DNA from: Elymus sibiricus
Lineage: Eukaryota; Streptophyta; Magnoliopsida; Poales; Poaceae
Assembly (NCBI GenBank): GCA_039707655.1
Contig: CM077664.1
Span: 201,742,195-201,806,194 of the forward strand
Length of the DNA: 64,000 nucleotides
Direction of reading: 5' to 3'
The notes beneath the pieces were generated by a model that had not been told where the DNA came from, searched no databases, and worked only from the letters and a program-made list of their open reading frames with translations. The stretch's first letter is position 1, and every line of letters begins with the position of its first letter. Both the position numbers and the translations under genes were made by a program. Positions 11,218 to 21,563 of the stretch are shown here, in pieces.

Positions 11218-13620
11218 AAATTGATTGATACATCTCCTCTCTTTATATAGAGAGGTTTACTTGACTCCCAAGCAAGGCTTACTTGACCCCTAAGCAAGCG
11301 ACCCTTATCTCTAATTAACCCTAAGACTAACGGGCTATACCGCCAGCCTAGGCCCATTAGGCCTATTACGTACTCTAACACACTCACTGGTACCGTCCTT
11401 TCTTATCCTTACGGGTCCTTTTACCTCTGAAAACAATGTGCTCTTGATTTTTAGTGATAAATAAAATGACCTGGGTAGATAGTACACATAAAAATGAGAA
11501 ACACATCTATATGGCATATATTTATGTGCTGCATGGTTGTTTAGTTATGAATTTTGTTAAATGCTAAGTCTTACTGAATAACGGTAAAACACCTAATTTT
11601 GAGTACTGACCGCACGTTAAGTAGTACTTTTGAGTACTTCCTACCTATTTATCTACCACTGGATCGAGACAAATGGACGGCTTATAAAAATGCCAACTAC
11701 CGTAAAGCTTGTAAATATGCTATTGTTTTTCTATCATTTCTCACTAAGCTAATGAAGGTATCACCTCGTTCCTACTTCTGCAAACAGGGATCATGTTGTG
11801 TCAATCGTACATTTTAGTGGAACTGCACAAGAGGATACTATGGATTGTATTCCAGCTAGTGCTTTTACTCTGCTGGAAGTGCTTGATAATCTCTCGATAT
11901 AATCTCACAAGAGGATACCCTTGAATGATTCATGTCAGCGCTTTATCTTCTCTTCTGGAATTACTTGAATAAATTTTCTCGCGCAGGTTGGTACTGGCCT
12001 ATGTCCTTAATCCAGATTAGTGTGTTGTCATCTCTATTGGTATCGTGCTTGCTACTGTCATGAGAAAGTGCTTTATCTTTGCACGTTAAATCTTTGCAAC
12101 CGATGATACATGGCAATGCTTTGCGTGTTGAGCTAATTGGCACTGATGAAATAAACTAATACCTCTCTTTAAGCAAGGCTACTATGTTGCTATCTTTACC
12201 CATTAAGATAATGAGGATGCTTCTATTTGTTAGTGTATGTTTCATCAACCAGTGCCACTATTACAGTAATCTCACTTTCTCTATATATGTGCCAACAGGG
12301 ATGCTTGATTTTAGTGGAACTGCACAAAGACTTTGGGTGGTTCATTGCCTCAACTGCCTCCTTACTTTCCTGTCAGTCGCTTTTCTCTGCTTCCAGTCAA
12401 AGGAAGTACTAGTTGATAAGCTTCCTCACACAGGTTGGTACCAGCCTACAGCCTTCATCCTGATTATTGTTCTTTGTCATATCTATTGGTAATTTGGTAT
12501 TGTGCTACTGTTTGCTACTGTCATGAGAAAGTGCTTTAGTTTTGCATGTTAATCTAATGCAACTTATGTACAGGCCAATTCTTTGCGTGATGAGCCTATG
12601 CCACTGATAAAATAAACTAATACCACCCTTTAAGCAAGGCTACTATGTTGCTATCTTTAGCCATTAATGAACTAGTGTCGCTATTATAGTAAATCTCACT
12701 TTCTCAATATCAGTGCAGATAGGGATGCTCGACTGCTGGAAATATTGGCACCCTTTCGATTAATCTAATCCACGAGTAGATAATAAGCATGGCAATCACA
12801 GTGGATGGTTCATTGCCTTCACTGCCTCCTTTAGCCATTAAGATAATGGGACGACCCTACAAGCAAAGCGTTACGTTGCCGATTTCAGTAGAACTGCACA
12901 AAAAGATCAGATGGTCAGATACTTATGCTGGCTCCTATGTACTCCAAAGTTCACGCAGACAAGCATCGATGTTTACAAGAAGAAGTGCCAGAGTGAACAC
13001 CACTTAACCAGTCTGCACCCCAGGGATGCCCCATTTTAGTTCAACTGCAAAAAAACTTTTGGTGGTTCATTTTGTCCACCACCTCCTTGTCTGCACGGTA
13101 GAATTTTGGTGAGCTACAGGACCAAGATGAGCCAGTAAACTAGTTGGATGAAAGTAGTGGCCAAGATGCTCAAACCTCTCGCGGCATCGAGGCCACCATC
13201 ATGAGCATAACCTACAAGCAAAGTTCAGATGGTATGTGCTGCCTCTTATGTACTCGAAAGTTTGCTCAGACAAGCACTAATTTTAGCAAGACGTACCACC
13301 GAGTGAACACCACTTAACCAGTCTGCACCCCAGGTAATTAAAGTGTGTCGATGGAGGATATTGGCTGTGATCTCTCAATCATTTGGATGCATAAACATGC
13401 TTAACTTGTATACGTGAATCTTTTTTGTTGATTGTGAATGTTGGCTATGAATATTGGCTTGTGATCTCTCAATCATTCTGAGGCATAAACATGTTGAACT
13501 TGTGTATATGTGAATCTTTTGAGGAGAACGTATCCTGTGAACCTGAGTTTGATCTGAATGTTTACCTTTTCTGTTGTACTTGGTGTGTTAACTTGTATGT
13601 TGTGGGCTTGTGACGTGTGA

Positions 13621-14480
13621 GTGTCACACGGCACACCATCGTCCCGAGAAGAATGGCACATGCTTGTTAGGGTTGCAAGGGCGCATCAACTCTTATTTAT
13701 CTTTTGCTCAGTCTTTACAAGCACTGATAGCCTGCTAACACACGAACACTACATGGGATTAGATCGACTGTATCCTACACGAATGACCCAGCGCATTATC
13801 ACGCTCGAACACACAGGGTACCCAGCATATTTCAGACTGACATCCGGTACCCTGTACCTGGTTGAACCACCCCGTTCAGCCCCGGCCATATTGTTTTCGG
13901 CCTCTAAAAAAACACACTACTGCATTGTTTTTGGGCTTTGACAAGTGCTGTTTTCTGTAGATTGGGCCGCCCAGCAAATGGGCTGCTGGTCCGCCACGGA
14001 CTGGGAGGCTACAATAACAAGTTGTATCGTGGAGAGGCAAGCTAAAAAAAATACCCTGTCGAGAGCCACTAAATTTTTTTTTGCGTCTGACGTTCTTCTT
14101 CAGTCTTCCCTCTGCTGGTTGTCCCGACGCCCAAACCAGCGCGGCTGGACTGCCTGCTGCCGCCCAGGGGCCGGCGGCACTGCCTCGCGCCGTGCTCCCC
14201 ACCCCCTCTTAAATCCAGCTTGCTCCATACCCCAACCGCCAGCGCGAGACGGAAGTTTCATCTTCTTCCCCCTCGGCCCTCGCGCTGTCGGGGGATTTAA
14301 GAAGCGTGGCATCAAATGCACCACCGGCGATGGCTGTCTGTCATTAATCTCTCCAATTACGGAGACTGCGACGCATCATCCATGTGCATCCGGGAGGCGT
14401 GCGAGCCGGCGGCAGCAGCTTTTCACATCGGGAGACGCGCCCTTTGACCGCCCGCCGCCGCTCTTACCTCCTCCTTAATG
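13621..14480. other. intergenic / repeat-derived sequence
   Basis: No gene recognised. From about 13960 it shares motifs with the repeats downstream, such as CCCAGCAAATGGGCTG and a CCCAAACCAGCGCGGCTGGA-type stretch also found near 15195 and 17590, so it probably belongs to the same repeat territory. Confidence 0.4.
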
Positions 14481-14586
14481 GCGCCCGCGGCAGCCTATAA
14501 GATGCCGGCGCCGTACCCTCTATCCCCCAAATCCTCTCTCTGGTGCCTCCCATTCCCATCTCCAATCCACCAGCACTCCCTCGTCA

Positions 14587-15003
14587 ATGGCGCAACCGGA
14601 GGAGCACCCACTCGTGTTCAATTTTGGAGAGGAGGAGGATGAGCATCCCGCGAATCCTCTTGATCCGTTATGGGATGAGATGGACCTGGGCTTGGAAATA
14701 GTTGCCCAGAAGAAGGCGGAGGCGGAGCAGCTGTTTGGGGCCCCCGCGCCCGCCGCGGACGAATGGCCTGCCTTGGACACTAATGCGGCCGAAGCGTATT
14801 TCCACACCCTCGACTCCAACTTTGCCCGATTCCACGCATTTTACCACGGCGGTGGCCGTGGCGGTGGCGGAGGTCGCGGCCGTGGGGGTGGCACTGGCGG
14901 TGGCCGTGGTGGTGGCGATGACCGCGGCCGTGGCGATGTCGGATGTCGTGGCCGCGGGGGTGGCGCTGGCCGGGGCCGTGCAGCTGGCGCTAGCCGTGGC
15001 TAA
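14587..15003 (+). CDS. small acidic protein with Gly/Arg-rich (RGG-like) tail
   Basis: The 138-residue frame opens MAQPEEHPLVFNFGEEEDE, has an acidic, Trp-containing N-terminal half (residues 1-80) and a tail made almost only of Gly and Arg with repeated GRGGG units. RGG-like tails commonly bind RNA. A TATA-like CCTATAAGATG lies about 85 bp upstream, which fits a real start at 14587. I do not recognise a named family. The locus sits among repeats sharing motifs with the downstream CACTA territory, so it could be a captured fragment rather than an active gene. Confidence 0.45.
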   Translation: MAQPEEHPLVFNFGEEEDEHPANPLDPLWDEMDLGLEIVAQKKAEAEQLFGAPAPAADEWPALDTNAAEAYFHTLDSNFARFHAFYHGGGRGGGGGRGRGGGTGGGRGGGDDRGRGDVGCRGRGGGAGRGRAAGASRG

Positions 15004-15586
15004 TGTCTGGTTCAGCTTCAGCTTCTAAAAATGTAGTCGTGGTGGAAGCAAATTAACTAGTACTACTACTGTTCGTCTGAATGAATCAACTATCGAAAGG
15101 GTGTTTTCTTTCTGCCAATGGTTTGATTCATATCGAACGGCTGGCGTGCGTTTTCTCTTACATCTCCTATCTCCCGTCTTCTTCTTCCTCCAGCCTCCCA
15201 AACCAGCGACGGCTGGACCGCATGCTCCCGCCACCCTGTGGCCGGCGACTGATGCGAAACAAATGTTCTGCAAGCAGAAATATAAATAGTAAAAGCGAAA
15301 AAAGAGTCTCACCTCCAGTAAAATACTGACATCTCGGACCCACCAGGTTGTCATCAACGTAGTATTTTTTTTTGAGAAACTCATCAACGTAGTAAATAAA
15401 CGAGGAATTAAACAAGGAGAGGCAGTCACCAAAGACTGTTTTATAACTGGGCTTTGGCCTGCCCAGCCCATTATATGCGCAGCCCACGACATGCTGACAC
15501 CAGGATCCAGCAGTTCTCGAATGGGCTGTGGGACGCGGAGTTACCTTTTTTTTAAAGAAAAAACGCATGTTCTTATTTTCTACTCC
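15004..15586. other. intergenic with one ultrashort retro-type insertion
   Basis: No gene seen. Part of 15140-15260 is a diverged repeat of the motif block at 14090-14180. The micro-insertion at 15351-15394 is listed separately. Confidence 0.35.
15351..15394. repeat. 16-bp poly-T insertion flanked by a 14-bp direct repeat
   Basis: TCATCAACGTAGTA is present at 15351-15364 and 15381-15394, enclosing TTTTTTTTTGAGAAAC. A homopolymer end plus a long target duplication is what an extremely 5'-truncated non-LTR insertion would leave. Confidence 0.6.
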
Positions 15587-15660
15587 CTCCGTATAAAAAT
15601 ATAAGACATTTTGGTAGGCTAAAATAGCCTAAAAATGTTTTATATTTTATAATAATGTTG
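15584..15660. mobile_element. Stowaway-type MITE remnant
   Basis: It begins TACTCCCTCCGTATAAAA, the standard Stowaway terminus with its TA target, and contains the inner palindrome GGCTAAAATAGCC. A matching right terminus is not clear, so the copy is degraded. Confidence 0.6.
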
Positions 15661-16700
15661 TGGCCAGACCAACATTACAATTTAACCCAGAGAAGCAAAT
15701 GTGTGTATTTCTAAAAAAAAGGTAATGGCTGTAAATTAACCAAAAATATTAAATGGGGCTAGTCCGCAACATTATTTTTTAATCCAGCCAAGAAATCGGT
15801 GTATTCCAAAAAAACAATTGGGCTTTAAATTCTACTAAAAAGGTTAATCGGTTGCAGTCCGCAACATTATTTTTTCAGCCATCATGTAAATCATTAAAGA
15901 AAATCTCTTATCCAAACGAATGCCCAGCCCAGTTTTATTTTTTTATATCATTGCTCTGTCCAGCCAGCCCAGCAAATGTGTGTATTTAGAAAAGAAGCAA
16001 ATGGGCTGTAAGTTCTAAGAAAAAAAGAATTATTGGTTGCAGCATGCCCGCAACGTTTTTTCACCCAGCCCAGCAAATGGGTTAACAAATGGGCTGTAAA
16101 TTCCAAAAAATATGAAATGGGCTGAATGTCAGGCACAGAATAGGAAGCTCACATTGTGGGCCCACGAGGGTGAAGCCCATGCAAGGCGTTGTCAACTTGG
16201 TCAACAAAACGATTCTGATAGCCGAGGCGTTGGATGTAAATCAAACGGCCAACGTGCTTCTTCAATCTCTCGTCCTCTTCCTCCCGCGCTGGCGGGACCG
16301 TGCTGGGCTGCAATTGCTTTTTGCGGATTGCTGGGCTGCAAATCTAGACAAGGAGGCATGCATTCGGCTTGCCCAGAAAATTGTTTGAAATAACTAATAA
16401 GAAAAAGGTTGTAAATATAAAAAAACACAGCAAACTGGCAATTAGTTTCAAATTTAGGCTTTTTTCTTCGGATTTTGAGATTTTAAATATCATTGGATTT
16501 TTTTTAAATTAGTTTGAATCTAACGCAAAATTTTGGGATTAAAATAGTTCGGACTACACCGAAGTATGCAAAATTTCGTTGAATTTATTGACTGTGGTAT
16601 GGTCCGAAAATGGGCTGTAATAAATTCCTTAAGAATTAGCAAATGGGTTGTAAATTATGCACAAAAATAGCAAATGGGTTGTATGCTGTCTACCACACAT
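15660..16700. repeat. diverged repeats around an AAATGGGCTGTAAATT motif
   Basis: Variants of CCCAGCAAATGGG and AAATGGGCTGTAAATT recur at irregular spacing (near 15725, 15965, 16070, 16090, 16610, 16640, 16670). Such short dispersed repeats are typical of subterminal regions of large DNA transposons; together with the CACTA end at 19750 this suggests CACTA-related sequence, which is inference. Confidence 0.4.
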
Positions 16701-17960
16701 TTGGAGGCTGACTTGTGGGCCTACGAAGTTGACGGGTACGCAAGGCTTTGTCAACTTAGTGAACAATCGATTCTACCAGCGTGACTGTTCGATGTTAATC
16801 CAACGGCCGCTGTGCTTCTTCAATCTCTAATTTCTTGCTCCAACCGCCGAAACCAGCGCCGACGGGACCACCTGCTCCCGACTCCGATGGACGGCTGTGC
16901 TGCCGCAAAGGACTCACCGCCCCACCCTATTCCCACCGCTGGCCAGTCCATCCCTCTACTCACCCACACCTTCTGTTGTTCTCCGGCGACGGCAGCCTCA
17001 CACCGCAGCCGAACCAGTCAACCCTCGTACTCCCCTCCCCGTGGGCATCCACTGCCGAGTCTTCCCCGGCTCCGGGTCGTTCCCACCCTTAGCCTAGCCA
17101 TCGTCCACCGCCTTGATGCTCTTGGCACGGCGTCGTCAACGCGGTCAACGAACGACACCCATCGGAAGTGGACTGTACGTGCAGAGGCTGACAGCTGGGA
17201 CCCACATGGTCCATGGTCGCCTCCTTATCACGCGCAAGAAAAATGATTCCTCTCCCTGACAGCTTGGACCCACCAGCTACATCTTCGCATGCAAGGAAGT
17301 GCCTCCTTATTACGCGCAAAAAAATGACTCCTCCCCCTGACATCCGGGACCCACAAGCTACATCTTCGCACGGAAGGAAGTACCTCCTTATTACGCGAAA
17401 AATAAATGATTCCTCCCCATGACAACTGGGACCCACCAGATTTTGAGGCTGACTTGTGGGCCTACTAAGTTGACGCGTACGCAGGGCTTTGTCAACTTAG
17501 TCAACAAACGATTCTAGCAGTAGTGACCATTGGATGTTCATCCAACGACCGTGCTGCTTCTTCAATCTCTGATCTTCTTGCTCCAGCCGCCCAAACCAGC
17601 ACCAGCGGGACTGCCTGCTCCTGCCTCCCGTGGCCGGCTGTGATGCCGCGCAGACCTCACCGCCCCACCCTACTCCCACCTCTGGCCAGGCCTTCCATCT
17701 ACTCACCCACATCCCCTGTTATTCTCCGGCGACGGCAGCCTCACACCGCAGCCGAACCAGTCAACCCTCGTACTCCCCTTCGCGTGGGCATCCACTGCCG
17801 CATCTTCCCCGGCTCCATGTCGTTCCCTTCCTAGGCCTCGCCGTCGTCCACCGCCTTGGTGCTCTCGGCGCGACGTAGTCAACCTGGTCAATGAACGACA
17901 ACCATCGAAAGAGGACTATACGCGGTGAGGCTGACAGGTGGACTCACAAGCTACATCTTC
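16700..17960. repeat. two direct copies of a ~500-bp block, 740 bp apart
   Basis: The block starting GACTTGTGGGCCTAC at about 16710 recurs at about 17452, and both continue through AACCAGC-type sequence, a CACCCACAC/CACCCACAT stretch and a CGTCGTCCACCGCCTTG-like end. A weaker third copy of the first part lies at about 16143-16290. Open frames inside are low-complexity Ser/Pro/Thr reads with no family match. Confidence 0.55.
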
Positions 17961-18389
17961 GCACACAAGGAAGTGCCTCCTTATTACGCGCAAAAAAAAT
18001 GATTCCTCCCCCTGACAGCTAGGACCCACCTGCTATATCTTCGCACGCAAGGAAGTGCCTCCTTATCCTCCCTGACAGCAGGGACCCACCCGGTCGAAGC
18101 GTACGTAGCGTTGTCTGTCTGGTCGCAAACGTGTACGTACATACTGGTCGATCGGTCTTTCTGCAACGATGAACCGTGGGCGTGTAAGGAGCGGCACGTG
18201 TCGTAGTAGAGCCTGACGTAGCAGTTCAGGCAGCCCCGTCTAAATCGTGTACATGTACGTACAGCCTCACAGCAAAAAATACGGCCACGTACGTACATAT
18301 ACGGGCGGGGTCTCGAACACGTACTCGCGCATACGTACGGCCAGCGCTCGTGTACATGGAGAGAGGCAACGGACGGCAGCAACGACCTC

Positions 18390-19090
18390 CTGTTCATCGG
18401 CAGCCAACCGGCTGGGTCGGAACGGAGGAAACAACGTCGTGTTCATCGGGAGACAAGCGACTGGGTCAGAACGCGTCCTGTTCATCGGGAGCCAACCAAC
18501 TTGGACAGAACAGCCGAAACGGGGTCCTGTTCATCGACTCGGGGTCTGGCGTACCGCAAAACGGAGGAAACGACCTTCTGTTTGAGCGCCTACGGTCGAA
18601 ACGGGGTCCTGTTCATCGGCTGGGGGTCTGGCGTACCGCAAAATGGAGGAAACAGACTTCTATTCGAGTGCCTACGGTCGAAACGGGGTCCTGTTGATCG
18701 GGAGGCCTCTGGCGTACAGCAAAACGGAGGAAACGGACTTCTCCCCAACTGCCTATGGTCGAAACAGGGGTCCTGTTCATCAGGAGGGCGTGGCGTACCG
18801 TAAAACGGGACTCCACGGGCTACTGTTCATCCACGGTCGACCTCCCTCCAGCCTCCACCAGCTACTGTTCATCCACCGTAGACTTCCTCCAGCCTCCACC
18901 GGCTACTGTTCATCCAGCCTCCACGGGGTCTTGTTCATCCACCCCAACCGGCTGGCCTCCTCGGGGTCCTGTTCATCCAGCGCCAACCACCTTCACACGG
19001 CCAGGGTACTGTTCATCCACAGCCAACCCACCGGCTGAGGTGGGGCGTACGAGCGGGCGGCAGCAATAGGAACTGTTCATCCACAGCCAA
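18390..19090. repeat. minisatellite with a CCTGTTCATC core
   Basis: The core CCTGTTCATC or ACTGTTCATC recurs more than a dozen times. Between about 18510 and 18800 it is part of a larger unit of roughly 80-95 bp containing GGCGTACCGCAAAA and GGTCGAAACGGGG. It ends a few hundred bases before a CACTA terminus, the usual place for subterminal repeats of that superfamily. Confidence 0.55.
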
Positions 19091-19499
19091 CCAACCGGCT
19101 AGGTCAACTCACCACGTCTCGCGCAAGGGGCTCGATCGATGCGTCTCGACTCGTTCTACGTATCGCGCGCGCGGCAGCAACGGGCACTGTTCATCGAGAG
19201 GCAACCCAACCGGCTACGTCTCGCACGTACGGGGGCTCGACCGGCTTCAGTTAGCAGCGAAGGAATCGCTCGAGTTCAGTTAGCAGCGAAGGAATCGCTC
19301 GGGTTCAGTAGCAGCGAAGGGATCGATCGGCTTCAGTACGTAGCTAGTGCGATCGCTCGGGTTCAGTAAGCGAACGCCTCGCTCGGGTTCAGTTAGCGAA
19401 CGCCTCGCACACACGCGCGCGTACGAGAGAAACGCGCAAACCACACTGCATCGCTCGGCCCCGACCACCCACCGTAACCGGGAACTCCCCGAAAATTTC

Positions 19500-19750
19500 C
19501 TCGCCCTCACTTCTACCACAATTTTTTACGTCATGGACGACCCAAAGAATGTCATGCGGGTGTGTCTCCGGCCCGCCCAGGACGAAAAGCCCATTTTCTA
19601 TCATAATTTTTTGTCATAGAAGTAGGAGCCCACCACATCTATGATGATACGTGTTTTTGTCACAATTATTGTCATAGAAGTGTCACAACCATGACAGAAA
19701 AAGTTTTCGTTCGGGCCATAATGTCACGGATGTGTCTTTTTTTTGTAGTG
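19500..19750. mobile_element. CACTA transposon terminus
   Basis: On the minus strand the sequence starting at 19750 reads CACTACAAAAAAAAGACAC and continues with repeated TGTCATAGAAG-type and TGACAAAAA-type motifs, typical of a Triticeae CACTA end. The adjoining 3-bp target would be TAC on the minus strand. I did not find the matching opposite terminus within the window, so the left boundary is unknown; the minisatellite and the repeats from about 15660 may belong to the same element. Confidence 0.7.
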
Positions 19751-20614
19751 GTAGTGCCCAGGGAGCCCGCAGTTGAAGCAGGGAGGACCCTCGCGGTCAC
19801 CGCCGGCAGAAGGCCCAGCCGAGGCAGCAGGAGCAGGCGACTGGGAGGGCAGCTGGGGGCCAGCGGCACGGGAAGGGCCCTTCTTCTTCTTCTTCTTCTT
19901 CTTCTTGCCGCCTTGGCGGTTCCGGTTGTTGGCGCCGTTGGCCGGAGGGAGCTGCGGTTGGTTCTTGGGAGGCTGGTATCTGCGAGTCGGAGAGGAGGCC
20001 GGTTGCTGCTGCCGCGGGACCGAAGCCCGGGGTTCCCGAGGGGACGGGCTGCGCCCTTGTCGCCGGTCGGGGGAAAGGCAACGACGTGGCGGCATGCGCC
20101 ACGGCTCGGCGTCACGAGAGGAGGCACGGCGGCCGTCCCGAGCAGGGGAGCGCCCACGGTGGTCATCCCACAGCGGAGAGCGGCGGCCAGTACGACTCGG
20201 GGAGCGCCGCGGCTCCCAACCCGGCGAGCGTCTGGAGTCACGGGGCGGAGAGCGCGGGGGAGGGGGGGAGCGGCGGTTGTCACGCACCGGCGACCGGCGG
20301 TCATCACGGCCGGAGGCCGGGTAGGCGGTCCGGGGAGCTTGGAGTTGACAGCGGAGGTCCTTCTCGGGCCGGACCGCATCCAGGGAGGGGCGCGAGGAAC
20401 TGCGGCGGCCGTCGTATGGGCGCTTCGGACGGGGCCCGGCGTCGTCCTGTTCGCGCGGCATGGAGACGGCCTGCGCATAGGTTAGCGGCGGGGGGCCGGC
20501 GCGGAGGAGACGGGGAATTGGAGTCGGGCAGGGGGAGAGGAGCTGGGAGCGGACTCGGCGGCGGGGGAGGGAGTGCGAGGGAAACAGGGGAAACCCTGGG
20601 GCAGCCACACCCAA
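19751..20614 (-). pseudogene. gag-like/LINE ORF1-like SR-rich protein with a truncated zinc knuckle
   Basis: The minus-strand frame carries many RRSP/SRRSP-type repeats, a Lys run (from a CTT microsatellite at about 19880-19910) and ends in CFNCGLPGHY, the start of a CCHC zinc knuckle. The reading is cut after His-Tyr by the CACTA end at 19750, so the last Cys is missing. Arg/Ser-rich plus CCHC architecture is common in retroelement nucleic-acid-binding proteins, particularly ORF1 of plant LINEs. The GC-rich stretch from 20615 to 21480 is probably its 5' region. Confidence 0.5.
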
Positions 20615-21560
20615 GACCTGGCCGGTCGGGGAACCTGCGGCTGCGGGACCTGGGCCAGGCCCGCGCGGCCCAACGTGGCGGGGCCTGAGCAGGTGGCCTG
20701 GGAAGGCCCAGCACGCACGTCAATGGCCCGCAGCCCAACGGCCCGCGAGGAGGGGGGGCAGGGGAACCGTGGGCATCTCCCCGATTCAGCCCCAGGAGCG
20801 TAGGCGGCGGCGCATGCCGGGAAGGACCCGCCGGCGAGGCCGGGACCAGCCTAGGACGAAGCGGCCACCGCCGGGACGAGGCGAACGAAGCGATGAACGG
20901 CCGGAAGGGACTCAGGCGAACAAGCGGAGGCGAGAACGCGGCCGGGGAGGATGACGTTGGGCGAGGAAGGCCCTTGGGACCGTCACCGACGACCTCCCCA
21001 CGCACGGAACCGGCCAAGACCCGCCAGGATCGAGCCGCAGCGCCCCGATCGGCCTGACCAGCGACACCCCAGCCAGCTGGACGGCGGCGGCCACAGCGCA
21101 AGGCGGCGCCTTGGGCCGGTGGGTGGGGGCGGACCGCACCAGGCCAGCAGAGCTCCCACTCCTGGGAGCTGAGCCGGCACCGGACGCAGGTCAACCCATC
21201 CCAGCCCCGGACGGCGGCCGCGGAGCGGGGGCACGGCGGACGATGGGGATTCCGGCAGCGCGGTCGGCCTCCTCGGCGAGATCCGCCCAGACCACTCCCA
21301 GGCGAGGGGACGCGGCCGGGGATGGGGATGGGGGCGGAGAGGCGGGGGAGGCCTCCGCAGGCAAGGACGAGGCCGAGGCGGGAGCGGAGCACGCGGGCGG
21401 CGGCGGGGCGAGGACGGCAGGCGGCGAGCCCGCCGAGTCGCCGTGGACGTCGCCAGAGGATTCAAAATCCATCCTCTCTATGCCTGTGCAGGGGTTCTGT
21501 TTCACCCTATCCCATGCCGTTCGTATGATCACTTCAACAGTTTCTTCACATAACCACCTA
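20615..21560 (-). other. very GC-rich probable 5' region of the truncated retroelement
   Basis: Several long frames are open on both strands only because of the high GC content. They are Pro/Arg/Ala/Gly-rich with no family signature. I interpret the stretch as the leader of the element read on the minus strand. Confidence 0.35.
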
Positions 21561-21563
21561 GCC

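Larger units (their letters stand above)
8583..11381 (-). mobile_element. non-autonomous LTR retroelement encoding IQ-motif proteins
   Basis: The element is oriented on the minus strand and flanked by the 5-bp target duplication CACTC (8578-8582 and 11382-11386). The left LTR (8583-8848) is intact and begins TGTTAT and ends CTAACA. Next to it is a purine-rich tract reading AGGTGGGGTGTAG on the minus strand, at the polypurine-tract position. At the other end the primer-binding site reads TGGTATCAGC on the minus strand, resembling the initiator-Met site usual in plant Copia elements. There is no protease, integrase or reverse transcriptase. The right LTR is split in two (10391-10493 and 11222-11381) by a second internal segment. 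Copia affinity is inferred from the primer site and 5-bp duplication. Confidence 0.8.
7111..13620 (+). ncRNA. possible noncoding transcription unit made of serial internal duplications, split by an LTR element
   Basis: After the TATA-like site no recognisable protein is encoded, but several modules recur in the same direction. A motif AGTGGAACTGCACAA occurs near 8291, 11817 and 12315, with variants near 12888 and 13037. A block containing TGCTACTGTCATGAGAAAG and AAGGCTACTATGTTGCTATC repeats with a spacing of about 466-470 bp (about 12050-12200 and 12516-12670). The phrase CACTTAACCAGTCTGCACCC repeats at about 13004 and 13308, and a block starting TGATCTCTCAATCATT repeats about 89 bp apart near 13370 and 13459. 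Acceptor-like sequences precede several motif copies. The 8583-11381 LTR element interrupts the unit. Whether it is transcribed is inference only. Confidence 0.3.

Noticed and set aside
8687..11387. Treating the IQ-motif ORFs as ordinary host genes
   Set aside because: Both lie inside an element with LTRs, primer site, polypurine tract and a target duplication, and they run into LTR sequence.
13900..13930. CACTACTGCA near 13916 as the opposite end of the CACTA element
   Set aside because: Only six bases match; the T/A-rich continuation expected after CACTAC and the TAC-type target are missing.
20304..21392. A 362-residue minus-strand frame and overlapping plus-strand frames
   Set aside because: All frames in this stretch are open because of extreme GC content; the sequences are Pro/Ala/Gly/Arg-rich with no motif.
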